Below the pieces are notes generated by a model, which did not search any database, was not told the origin of the DNA, and saw only the letters and a list, made by a program, of their open reading frames with translations. From NCBI RefSeq assembly GCF_900302455.1, contig NZ_ONZG01000021.1:1-44879 (forward strand): 44,879 nucleotides of DNA. The letters are read 5' to 3'. This DNA comes from Falsiruegeria mediterranea M17. Lineage in GTDB: Bacteria > Pseudomonadota > Alphaproteobacteria > Rhodobacterales > Rhodobacteraceae. The first letter of the stretch is position 1; each line of letters starts with the position of its first letter. A program made the position numbers and the translations under genes. Below, piece by piece: positions 17,901-24,937 of the stretch.

Positions 17901-20900
17901 ACGGCCTCGGCGACCGAGGATGGCAGCGCGGTCTCGGGACAGATGTCGGCGACGGATGTGGATACGGGCGACACGCTGGCCTATTCACTCGGCCAGGCGG
18001 CCCCTGCGGGGTTTGCGCTGAACGCAGATGGCTCCTGGAGCTTTGACCCGACCGATGCGGCCTATCAGCACCTCGCGGCAGGCGCGACCGAACAGGTCAC
18101 CATCCCGGTCACCGTCACAGATGGCACCGACACCGACACGCAGAACCTCACGATTACCGTCACAGGCACCAATGACGCTGCCGTCTATTCGGGATCAACG
18201 ACTGGCAGCATAACCGAAGACCAGCTCAGCAGGTCCGGTAGACTTGAAACCGCCTGGCACAATTTGGATGTCACGGACCCCGACACGGGCGAAGGACAGG
18301 TCGTCGCGATCGAAGTGGGCGGCGTATTGCACCAGCTTCCTGCGAATTTCGCCTCGACCATCCAAGGTACATATGGCTCTTTCCATACAACCCATGGCAC
18401 GGATGGGCACGATAAGTGGATGTATTTCGCCGACAATGGGAACCCGGCCATCCAGGGTTTGAAGGCTGGCGAAAACCTGGGGGAAACGGCGGTTCTGGTT
18501 ACTCAGGATGGTACGCGGGTTCCAATCTCGGTTACGATTCAAGGCCATGAAGACGGTGTGGTCATCGATACGCCTGCCTCGACTGCCGGTTGGCTGGGCG
18601 AAGTCGTCGAGGACAGCAAGACGCAAGTGAGCGGTCAGCTGCAAGCGCATGATACCGACACGCACGACAGCGTGTCCTTCACGACGCAGACGACAACGAA
18701 TGCCTATGGCACCTTTACGGTAGACGCATCCGGGCATTGGGCTTTTGCTCTGGATAACAACGCGGTGCAAAACATGCGCGCGGGCCAGCGGCATGCAATG
18801 GGCTTCGATATTGAAGCGGTGTCGACCGACGGTTCGAAGGCAATGCAACATGTCGAGATCTTCGCCCGAGGCACCAATGATGCCCCAGTGCTGAGCGCTT
18901 CGACCGCATACGCAACGGAGGATGGCCAGCGCGTTACGGGTCGGATGTCAGCGACTGACGTAGATACCGGCGACACGCAGCGCTTCTCGATCGCTCAACC
19001 TGTTGACGGGTTCACGATGAACCAGGACGGGTCGTGGAGTTTCGATCCCACGGGTGCAGCCTATCAGAACATCCCAGACGGCCAGACGCGAGATGTGACC
19101 ATTGCCGTTACGGTCGCCGACAAGGCCGGTGCGACGGATACCCGCAACCTTGTCATCACCGTTACTGGAACGAACGATTCCGCGCGGATCGCGGGTGTTG
19201 ACACTGGCCACGTGACCGAGGACGTCGGCCCCGGCCACCATACTTCGCTGGCCCGTATCTCCACGTCCGGCACGCTCACCATCACCGACCCGGATGCGGG
19301 CGAAGCTGCCTTTACCCCTGTAGCTGGAACGGCCGGCGCGGGCACTTACGGCAGTTTCACGCTGGATGCGAACGGGAATTGGACCTACACGGCCGACAAT
19401 AGCCAGGCGGCTGTTCAGGGGCTGGGTACCTCGAGCCCGCCGCTGACAGATACGCTGACCATCACCAGCATCGATGGCACGCAGCATACGCTGACCGTGA
19501 CGATTCACGGCACCAACGACGCGCCTGTTCTGAGTGCTGCAACGGCCTCGGCGACCGAGGATGGCAGCGCGGTCTCGGGACAGATGTCGGCGACGGATGT
19601 GGATGCGGGCGACACGCTGGCCTATTCACTCGGCCAGGCGGCCCCTGCGGGATTTGCGCTGAACGCCGATGGCTCCTGGAGCTTTGACCCGACCGACGCG
19701 GCCTATCAGCACCTGGCGGCAGGTCAGACCGAGCAGGTCACTATCCCGGTCACCGTCACCGACGGAACGGCCACCGACACCCAGAACCTTGTCATTTCCG
19801 TTACCGGCACAAATGATCTGACAGTTTTCGGCGGCGTTCAGACCGGCACTACGCATGAAGATGGAAACGATGTGCAGTTGTTCGGTTCAACGTACAAGCA
19901 CGACGCCACCGATTGGCAGAGATTTACCGTGCACGATGCCGATGGGCCCGTGAGCCAATTGCAGATCGAGTTTGGCGGCAAGATCGCGATCTGGGACATG
20001 CAATCAGACCTTGATGTTGCTACCCCTTACGGCAAGTTCCAGTTCGTACACGCTGATGGCCAAGGGGTTCTTTCGGAGGGCTACTATTGGAACTACATCG
20101 GTGACAATAAAAACGCTGCTGTTCAAGCCTTGAAGGCCGGGGAGGCTTTGCCACCAGAACAGATAACCTTGATTTCGCCAGATGGTGTTCGATTTCCGCT
20201 CACCGTTACTGTTCAGGGAGCGGAGGACGGGGTCCGGATCGACACAAGTGGAACGATTGACCATGTGATCGAACAAGGTCCATCAACCCCTGTCATCACC
20301 AGTGGACAGCTTCAGGCACATGATATCGACACATCCGACAGCGTGAGTTGGCAGGCGACGCCGACGGGGGGGATAACAGGTCATCTGGGTACGTTCACCG
20401 TCGATGCTTCCGGTCATTGGGAGTATCAGCTTGATCCTGCAAAAGCCGCGATGTTGGGCGACAAGATGCAGTTTTTTGAACACTTTAGCATTGTGGCGAC
20501 CTCGACCGATGGTTCAAAGGCGAACCAACAGGTGTCGGTTCAAGTGGTTGGTACCAATCAGGCCCCCTCCCTAAGCGCCATGACGGCCTCGGCGACGGAG
20601 GACGGCAGCCGGGTGACGGGGCAGATGTCGGCGACGGATGTCGATACCGGCGACACGCAGGCCTATTCGCTGGGCCAGGCGGCGCCGGCGGGCTTCACGC
20701 TGAACGGCGATGGCTCCTGGAGCTTTGATCCGACCGACGCCGCCTACCAGCACCTCGCGGCAGGCGCGACCGAACAGGTCACCATCCCGGTCACCGTCAC
20801 AGATGGCACCGACACCGACACGCAGAACCTCACGATTACCGTCACAGGCACCAATGATGCGGCCGTCTATTCGGGATCAACGACTGGCAGCATAACCGAA

Positions 20901-23693
20901 GACCAGCTCAGCAGGTCCGGTAGACTTGAAACCGCCTGGCACAATTTGGATGTCACGGACCCCGACACGGGCGAAGGACAGGTCGTCGCGATCGAAGTGG
21001 GCGGCGTATTGCACCAGCTTCCTGCGAATTTCGCCTCGACCATCCAAGGTACATATGGCTCTTTCCATACAACCCATGGCACGGATGGGCACGATAAGTG
21101 GATGTATTTCGCCGACAATGGGAACCCGGCCATCCAGGGTTTGAAGGCTGGCGAAAACCTGGGGGAAACGGCGGTTCTGGTTACTCAGGATGGTACGCGG
21201 GTTCCAATCTCGGTTACGATTCAAGGCCATGAAGACGGTGTGGTCATCGATACGCCTGCCTCGACTGCCGGTTGGCTGGGCGAAGTCGTCGAGGACAGCA
21301 AGACGCAAGTGAGCGGTCAGCTGCAAGCGCATGATACCGACACGCACGACAGCGTGTCCTTCACGCCGCAGACGACAACGAATGCCTATGGCACCTTTAC
21401 GGTAGACGCATCCGGGCATTGGGCTTTTGCTCTGGATAACAACGCCGTGCAAAACATGCGCGCGGGCCAGCGGCATGCAATGGGCTTCGATATTGAAGCG
21501 GTGTCGACCGACGGTTCGAAGGCAATGCAACATGTCGAGATCTTCGCCCGAGGCACCAATGATGCCCCAGTGCTGAGCGCTTCGACCGCATACGCAACGG
21601 AGGATGGCCAGCGCGTTACGGGTCGGATGTCAGCGACTGACGTAGATACCGGCGACACGCAGCGCTTCTCGATCGCTCAACCTGTTGACGGGTTCACGAT
21701 GAACCAGGACGGGTCGTGGAGTTTCGATCCCACGGGTGCAGCCTATCAGAACATCCCAGACGGCCAGACGCGAGATGTGACCATTGCCGTTACGGTCGCC
21801 GACAAGGCCGGTGCGACGGATACCCGCAACCTTGTCATCACCGTTACTGGAACGAACGATTCCGCGCGGATCGCGGGTGTTGACACTGGCCACGTGACCG
21901 AGGACGTCGGCCCCGGCCACCATACTTCGCTGGCCCGTATCTCCACGTCCGGCACGCTCACCATCACCGACCCGGATGCGGGCGAAGCTGCCTTTACCCC
22001 TGTAGCTGGAACGGCCGGCGCGGGCACTTACGGCAGTTTCACGCTGGATGCGAACGGGAATTGGACCTACACGGCCGACAATAGCCAGGCGGCTGTTCAG
22101 GGGCTGGGTACCTCGAGCCCGCCGCTGACAGATACGCTGACCATCACCAGCATCGATGGCACGCAGCATACGCTGACCGTGACGATTCACGGCACCAACG
22201 ACGCGCCTGTTCTGAGTGCGGCGACGGCTTCGGCGACCGAGGACGGTTCAACGGTGTCTGGCCAAATGTCGGCAACGGACACGGATAAGGGTGATGCGCT
22301 AACCTATTCACTTGGCCAAGCTGCACCTGCTGGGTTCACACTGAACCCTGACGGTAGTTGGAGCTTTGATCCCAAGGATGCGGCTTACCAGCACCTGGCG
22401 GCAAGCGCGACCGAACAGGTAACCATACCTGTAACCGTCACCGATGGCACCGATACCGACTCGCGTAACCTCGTGATTACCGTTACGGGCACCAATGACG
22501 GGCCTGTTGTTCATCCAGGAGACCTCGGAGCGACGCAACCGGGGGCAAACAAGACCTGGTCGCCTGCAGATCTGTTGGCCGCCATTCACGCGACCGACGT
22601 GGATCAGGGTGATCAACTGTCAGTTTCAAATATTCAAGTCGATGCGCGATACGGGAGCTTCCACCAAACCGGCGGCAACTGGGTGTTCACCCCCACATCC
22701 GGCGCAAACCAAACCGATGTCCCAGTGACGATCTCGGTAACGGATGGTCATGAAACTCGCAGTACTACGGCGACTTTGGATGTAACTGCGGCGCCAACAC
22801 CTCCCAAGGCAACGCAGGTTCAAGGTTCTGGAACCACGCACCTGTCGGGCACTCTGACCGGCGGTTCCGGGGGGTGGTCGATCGACAATGGCCAAGGCCA
22901 CGGAGTTCTCTCATTGCAGGGCCAGTACGGGACGTTGACCATCAATCCCCAGAACGGGCATTTCGAATACAATTATCGTGCGGATTCCGCTGTGATCAAA
23001 CAAGGCGGTGGCGGAACAACATCCGGGCGCCATACCGACACGTTCCGCATCCTGCAGCATGGAACGCATACGTCGGATGCAGAGGTGCAGGTCAATATCA
23101 ACGTCCAGAGCGTGCATGGGAACAGTGGTCACCACGTTGATCACACGACCCTGCTGGGTATTGACATCGTGCCAGTAACGCCTTCGCAACACAACGCTCC
23201 GAGTTACGATGAGCCTGCAATTGAGGTAACTGTGGACATGGATCCACAAGATCCCAATGACGAAATCATCGGCCTGAGCGACGTTGTTGAAGCGTCTGTC
23301 GCTCAACGATCAGAAGTTGCCGATGCTGAACAATCACAGGGCACTTCGCCCGAAAACGAACCCACCGAGCATTCGCGCGAGGCGATCGCCGGGTCCAGCC
23401 AGGACTCCCCAACATCCCCCTATCTTGACGCGATTGGAGGCGGGGTAGGTCCTGACGCGTCTTCTCAAACACCGGGCGTTGATCACGCAAACCCGTATGT
23501 GTCGGCACTTGGTGTTGACGCGTTATCGCCCGGTGACACACCTGTTCTGGATCCGACAACGTTGGATGACCCTATGGTGTCAGGAAATGCAGAGCCCGAT
23601 GCTCAGAATGAAAACGTAGAACCTGATCTCCCGATGGATGATCCGATTGTTCATTTGCCAGAAGATGACGATCCGTCAACCAACTCGGGCTAG
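11970..23693 (+). CDS. Giant VCBS / cadherin-like repeat protein, probable type I secretion substrate
   Basis: A 3,907-residue repeat protein, 11 bp after the fusion-protein gene, with a GAGGAG site spanning that stop (start ATG 11970, not GTG 11955). Residues about 1-165 are low-complexity and polar; about 170-270 form an Ig-like domain. The rest is a long train of VCBS domains (TEDK...DPDAG...GTYGSFTLD.NG.WTYTADN...TVTIHGTND) alternating with cadherin-like tandem domains (TEDKAVQITAAQLLEHATD). Each carries acidic turns such as DVDTGDT, plausible calcium ligands. The final 170 residues are acidic and Pro/Ser-rich. There are no RTX nonapeptides, no Sec signal and no obvious type I C-terminal domain, so export by the adjacent transporter is inferred from operon structure. 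Likely a cell-surface or biofilm adhesin. Several repeat pairs are almost identical at DNA level. Confidence 0.9.
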   Translation: MSDHNPSKPQTSRATADPRDELSEEVFAWVVTDTSELAEVPTEGSHAAPEGSEQSGGGSGNRQLLVSAPALARHMGVDFSELHSEPSRLGAEPGSDWLASSGLAPLPPVHLRGSVAGEPNFTHALPSIGSNQNVGHAVIPTASSGSGSQASRQTPSHIVTGGQPNGPAIAGFIPSAKEGNPVPIVISVVNGNNTLNGSTVTLGGLPPGTTLDQGHAGQGGTWVLGPGTDLKTLTMTPPTDWFGSGHIAATVVDPNGHSAQIQMPFTVQPQPDAAKITGTDSGTASEDHVLSVSGALTVIDPDPGEAHFHTAALTGSYGRVQIDRSGHWTYVLNNSSPSVQALVSGQSEHETFTIHSVDGTSHQLVVIVMGTDDKAAISGTAVGAVTEDKLTATGGKLDVTDPDAGQASFVPQTGAAGAHGSFTVQPDGTWSYTLDNGQPAVQALKTGDQITDTLTVSTVDGTTKQITVTINGTDDKAAISGTAVGAVTEDKLTATGGKLDVTDPDAGQASFVPQTGAAGAHGSFTVQPDGTWSYTLDNGQPAVQALKTGDQITDTLTVSTVDGTTKQITVTINGTDDKAAISGTAVGAVTEDKLTATGGKLDVTDPDAGQASFVPQTGAAGAHGSFTVQPDGTWSYTLDNGQPAVQALKTGDQITDTLTVSTVDGTTKQIQITIHGTNDAPVLSTATASATEDGSSVTGQMSATDVDTGDTLAYSLGQTAPAGFTLNADGSWSFDPTDGAYQHLAAGATQQLTIPVTVTDKTGATDTENLVITVTGTNDGPAVSGPVTLPGGTEDKAVQITAAQLLEHATDIDTGDALSVTGLTASHGTISGDAANGFTFTPDPNYNGPVALSYTVTDGHGGNTAQTANLTLAAVGDAAVITASVPQLKEDRDLTGFGSGAELQATGHFHVTDPDGPAQSQFVPHDVNGLLQGSFGGTLQIYANGKYYYHLPNVDVDYLKDGESVQDRFTIDSVDGTTQEVVFTIHGTSDAPVIYSNRHYVFEDNHPLAGQVGKPLTDRISADDADKGDTAQLVFKPIAQVPGFSLKPDGSYTFDASNSAYQYLSEGQKHTVSIPFSVTDPDGHTSTGHLTIKVEGTNDVPSIDGSSVTTGTVTEDASSTRATGTMSASDVDAGSRLHWAAVGSTQGHYGSFAIDAHTGQWTYTLDNSLPATQQLSATDQPTENFRVAVIDEHGAQSQKTVVVTVSGTNDGPAVSGPVTLPGGTEDKAVQITAAQLLEHATDVDTGDQLSVTGLTASHGTISGDAANGFTFTPDPNYNGPVSLSYTVTDGHGGSVAQKATIALAARDDPAVVSGTDTGDLTEDKNVGPSSAHPISVGGTLSVSDPDGAASNHFSYSIWGEHAVSDPFGGSLHMDRYGNWHYAVDNSHAAVQRLAAGEEGHATYRVSTADGTTHQIQITIHGTNDAPVLSAATASATEDGSSVTGQMSATDVDTGDTLAYSLGQTAPAGFTLNGDGSWSFDPTDGAYQHLAAGATQQLTIPVTVADKTGATDTENLVITVTGTNDGPAVSGPVTLPGGTEDKAVQITAAQLLEHATDIDTGDQLSVTGLTASHGTISGDAANGFTFTPDPNYNGPVALSYQVTDGHGGTVAQTANLTLAAVGDAAIIGGVDTGDVTENTAGVDMSPDYAQPGMATLQRSVLSADGKLTILDPDAGEAEFDTVRPGINYHGTYGDLYLKANGEWHYYGDAGHLADAGARPTTRGTAIDQLGVGQTLTDTITVHSKDGTPHDIVITIHGSNDRPYCSSEVTLRPGTEDVRQTLTTTQLLANTVDVDANDAGKLSIENLHPDHGSIRDNGDGTFTFTPGKDYSGAVHFTYDVKDAHGGVTHTGATTTLAAVGDAAVITGTDTGSATEDKVHGRIVISGDLDVTDPDGPGQEHFQYSQFGEHAVSDPFGGSLHISSAGTWSYVTDNSNAAVQQLAAGQVGHATYRVSSADGTTHQIQITIHGTNDAPVLSASTASATEDGSAVSGQMSATDVDTGDTLAYSLGQAAPAGFALNADGSWSFDPTDAAYQHLAAGATEQVTIPVTVTDGTDTDTQNLTITVTGTNDAAVYSGSTTGSITEDQLSRSGRLETAWHNLDVTDPDTGEGQVVAIEVGGVLHQLPANFASTIQGTYGSFHTTHGTDGHDKWMYFADNGNPAIQGLKAGENLGETAVLVTQDGTRVPISVTIQGHEDGVVIDTPASTAGWLGEVVEDSKTQVSGQLQAHDTDTHDSVSFTTQTTTNAYGTFTVDASGHWAFALDNNAVQNMRAGQRHAMGFDIEAVSTDGSKAMQHVEIFARGTNDAPVLSASTAYATEDGQRVTGRMSATDVDTGDTQRFSIAQPVDGFTMNQDGSWSFDPTGAAYQNIPDGQTRDVTIAVTVADKAGATDTRNLVITVTGTNDSARIAGVDTGHVTEDVGPGHHTSLARISTSGTLTITDPDAGEAAFTPVAGTAGAGTYGSFTLDANGNWTYTADNSQAAVQGLGTSSPPLTDTLTITSIDGTQHTLTVTIHGTNDAPVLSAATASATEDGSAVSGQMSATDVDAGDTLAYSLGQAAPAGFALNADGSWSFDPTDAAYQHLAAGQTEQVTIPVTVTDGTATDTQNLVISVTGTNDLTVFGGVQTGTTHEDGNDVQLFGSTYKHDATDWQRFTVHDADGPVSQLQIEFGGKIAIWDMQSDLDVATPYGKFQFVHADGQGVLSEGYYWNYIGDNKNAAVQALKAGEALPPEQITLISPDGVRFPLTVTVQGAEDGVRIDTSGTIDHVIEQGPSTPVITSGQLQAHDIDTSDSVSWQATPTGGITGHLGTFTVDASGHWEYQLDPAKAAMLGDKMQFFEHFSIVATSTDGSKANQQVSVQVVGTNQAPSLSAMTASATEDGSRVTGQMSATDVDTGDTQAYSLGQAAPAGFTLNGDGSWSFDPTDAAYQHLAAGATEQVTIPVTVTDGTDTDTQNLTITVTGTNDAAVYSGSTTGSITEDQLSRSGRLETAWHNLDVTDPDTGEGQVVAIEVGGVLHQLPANFASTIQGTYGSFHTTHGTDGHDKWMYFADNGNPAIQGLKAGENLGETAVLVTQDGTRVPISVTIQGHEDGVVIDTPASTAGWLGEVVEDSKTQVSGQLQAHDTDTHDSVSFTPQTTTNAYGTFTVDASGHWAFALDNNAVQNMRAGQRHAMGFDIEAVSTDGSKAMQHVEIFARGTNDAPVLSASTAYATEDGQRVTGRMSATDVDTGDTQRFSIAQPVDGFTMNQDGSWSFDPTGAAYQNIPDGQTRDVTIAVTVADKAGATDTRNLVITVTGTNDSARIAGVDTGHVTEDVGPGHHTSLARISTSGTLTITDPDAGEAAFTPVAGTAGAGTYGSFTLDANGNWTYTADNSQAAVQGLGTSSPPLTDTLTITSIDGTQHTLTVTIHGTNDAPVLSAATASATEDGSTVSGQMSATDTDKGDALTYSLGQAAPAGFTLNPDGSWSFDPKDAAYQHLAASATEQVTIPVTVTDGTDTDSRNLVITVTGTNDGPVVHPGDLGATQPGANKTWSPADLLAAIHATDVDQGDQLSVSNIQVDARYGSFHQTGGNWVFTPTSGANQTDVPVTISVTDGHETRSTTATLDVTAAPTPPKATQVQGSGTTHLSGTLTGGSGGWSIDNGQGHGVLSLQGQYGTLTINPQNGHFEYNYRADSAVIKQGGGGTTSGRHTDTFRILQHGTHTSDAEVQVNINVQSVHGNSGHHVDHTTLLGIDIVPVTPSQHNAPSYDEPAIEVTVDMDPQDPNDEIIGLSDVVEASVAQRSEVADAEQSQGTSPENEPTEHSREAIAGSSQDSPTSPYLDAIGGGVGPDASSQTPGVDHANPYVSALGVDALSPGDTPVLDPTTLDDPMVSGNAEPDAQNENVEPDLPMDDPIVHLPEDDDPSTNSG
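13077..13979 (+). repeat. Three perfect 306-bp tandem repeats encoding VCBS domains
   Basis: Units start at 13077, 13383 and 13689 (each 102 codons). I see no base difference among them until the third diverges at 13980. Perfect identity in synonymous positions implies recent amplification or ongoing homogenisation, and copy number may vary between strains. Confidence 0.92.
13976..14602 (+). repeat. Copy 1 of a 627-bp dispersed coding repeat (partner at 16211-16837)
   Basis: Encodes a VCBS-like domain followed by a cadherin-like domain. It matches the partner at an offset of 2,235 bp (745 codons) with scattered substitutions, so it is older than the tandem array. Confidence 0.8.
16211..16837 (+). 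repeat. Copy 2 of the 627-bp dispersed coding repeat (partner at 13976-14602)
   Basis: Same domain pair as copy 1, with small differences such as Thr versus Ala codons and Asn-Ala versus Asn-Gly before the conserved DGSWSFDPTDGAYQ motif. Confidence 0.8.
18066..19537 (+). repeat. Copy 1 of a 1,472-bp nearly identical duplication (partner at 20748-22219)
   Basis: Encodes about 490 residues covering several VCBS-type domains. Compared with the partner 2,682 bp downstream I see only about four base differences (for example at about 18178-18181, 18684 and 18752). The reading frame is kept because the offset is 894 codons. Confidence 0.9.
20748..22219 (+). repeat. Copy 2 of the 1,472-bp nearly identical duplication (partner at 18066-19537)
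   Basis: Near-identical to copy 1, while the 1.2 kb between the copies (19538-20747) is unrelated except for common domain motifs. Consistent with a segmental duplication within the gene or gene conversion between distant modules. Confidence 0.9.
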
Positions 23694-23720
23694 GTTGCAA
23701 TGCGACGGAAGAACTAAGTC

Positions 23721-23748
23721 GGAGCGCGCTAACCTGAAGCGCGCCTCC
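23721..23748 (+). terminator. Hairpin after the first giant gene
   Basis: GGAGCGCGCT, a 7-base loop AACCTGA, then AGCGCGCCTCC form a GC-rich stem with one bulged base, 27 bp after the stop codon. No clear T-run follows, so it is terminator-like rather than a textbook terminator. Its position suggests the acidic C-terminus of the giant protein is its natural end. Confidence 0.6.
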
Positions 23749-23795
23749 TGTTAGGAAACAACAAGTTATCTGATGGGAGATCACGGCATGGGAGC

Positions 23796-24224
23796 CGTTT
23801 ACCCGGCGTTGGCCCCATGTCTGCGATGGAAGTCGCAGCTTTCTGCCCTCCTGCGAAGAACTTCCGCAGTGGTCGTGACTTTGCCGCTTGGCTGAGTCTT
23901 GTTCGCAGGCAACACTCGACGGGCGGCAAATAGCGGCTCGGCCGCGTCACAAAGATGGGCCAAAAGGATGTGCGGCGATTGCTCATCATCGGTGCGATGT
24001 CTGTGATCAACTCAATTGAACGACGAAACCGTTGTGTTGAGCCCTGGCTCGCCCATATGCTTGAAACTCCCCCTAGGATGGTGGTGGCTGTCGCATTAGC
24101 AAATCGAATGGCACGCCGGCTTTGGTCGATGTTGGCGACAGGCCAAGAATATCGAAACCGGGCACCGCTGCATAAGGCAGAGCCCGGATACCGGCAGGTA
24201 TGTGAGGACGAAAGGATCGAATAA
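23796..24224 (+). pseudogene. IS110-family transposase remnant (C-terminal part)
   Basis: The plus-strand frame reads LPGVGPMSAMEVAAF, then RSGRDFAAWLSLVRRQHSTGGK, a TAG at 23931, then RLGRVTKMGQKDVRRLLIIG and VALANRMARRLWSMLA. This order is the C-terminal transposase_20 domain of IS110-family enzymes, with its helix-hairpin-helix GVGP motif and the catalytic-serine region. The N-terminal RuvC-like DEDD domain is absent and the TAG breaks the remainder, so it is inactive. Confidence 0.8.
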
Positions 24225-24482
24225 GGAAAGCGGATCGGCGAGATCGAATTTGGAAAAGCCATTGCAACCCTTCGTGGCCACGAGTCCGATAAACTGATTT
24301 GGACCTGAGTTCGCGTATTTCCATAAAGGCCAGCGGTCACATGCGCCGCACAAACAGGCCGGACACGTGACAGCACCCGATCATACTATCCAGAATTCGA
24401 AACTTCCCACCCATGGACCGGGGGCATCCATACGTGGGTTGCGACGAATCCTCTATCTTTTTGAAATGTAAGGAGAATGGAA
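24225..24482. mobile_element. Non-coding tail of the IS110-like element and left end of an IS30-like element
   Basis: No credible gene. The first part continues from the IS110-like gene and resembles sequence I associate with the downstream end of such elements in this group of bacteria. The last part, with AAGGAG at about 24471, leads into the IS30-like start at 24483. The element junction is not visible exactly. Confidence 0.4.
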
Positions 24483-24730
24483 ATGGGCCACACAAAGTTG
24501 GATTTGCGTAAGAGCCGCACAATCGAAGATATGCTTAAGCGCAAGTGCCGTTAAGCAAGATCGCGGCTGAGATCGATAGGCTCCGCTCGACCGTCTATCG
24601 CGAGATTAGGTGGAACTCTTTAACCGACGAAGAACTGCCATAGCTGAGCGGATACTATGGGCTGGTCGCACTGCCGGAAGCGGCCAAGCGTTGTGCACTG
24701 CGGCGCAAATTGACCGGTTTGACGCGTTAA
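24483..24730 (+). pseudogene. IS30-family transposase remnant (N-terminal helix-turn-helix)
   Basis: ATG 24483 begins MGHTKLDLRKSRTIEDML, followed after a frameshift near 24540 by LSKIAAEIDRLRSTVYREIR and TDEELP, with an in-frame TAG and then LSGYYGLVA. This matches the N-terminal HTH region of IS30 transposases (RRTIE...KIAAEIGRHRSTVYREIKRN). The DDE core is missing. The following bases to about 24850 hold nothing I can name. Confidence 0.75.
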
Positions 24731-24852
24731 ACTGCTCACCAATTCCAAAGATCCTCTGCCTTCTAACAAGTTTGCGACAGAACTGTTGCCGACCCGCTGC
24801 AAGACCCCAAGGGCAGCATGGCTTTGCGTCGCTTACACTACTCACATCGCGG

Positions 24853-24880
24853 TTGGCATAAGCTCTTTATCAAGTAATAC
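24853..24880 (+). promoter_or_regulatory. Candidate promoter for the RTX adhesin gene
   Basis: TTGGCA (24853-24858) and TAATAC (24875-24880) with 16-bp spacing, giving a leader of about 50 bases to ATG 24938. It lies beyond the transposase remnants in an AT-rich stretch, unlike its surroundings. No operator repeats are evident. Confidence 0.45.
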
Positions 24881-24937
24881 TTCAATTAAGACTTTGGAAA
24901 ATTTTCGGCTTCTTTTCTGTTTCAGGATACTCAGCAT

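Noticed and set aside
23729-24376. 215-codon minus-strand frame
   Set aside because: Antisense to the IS110-like remnant, whose plus-strand frame has clear family motifs.
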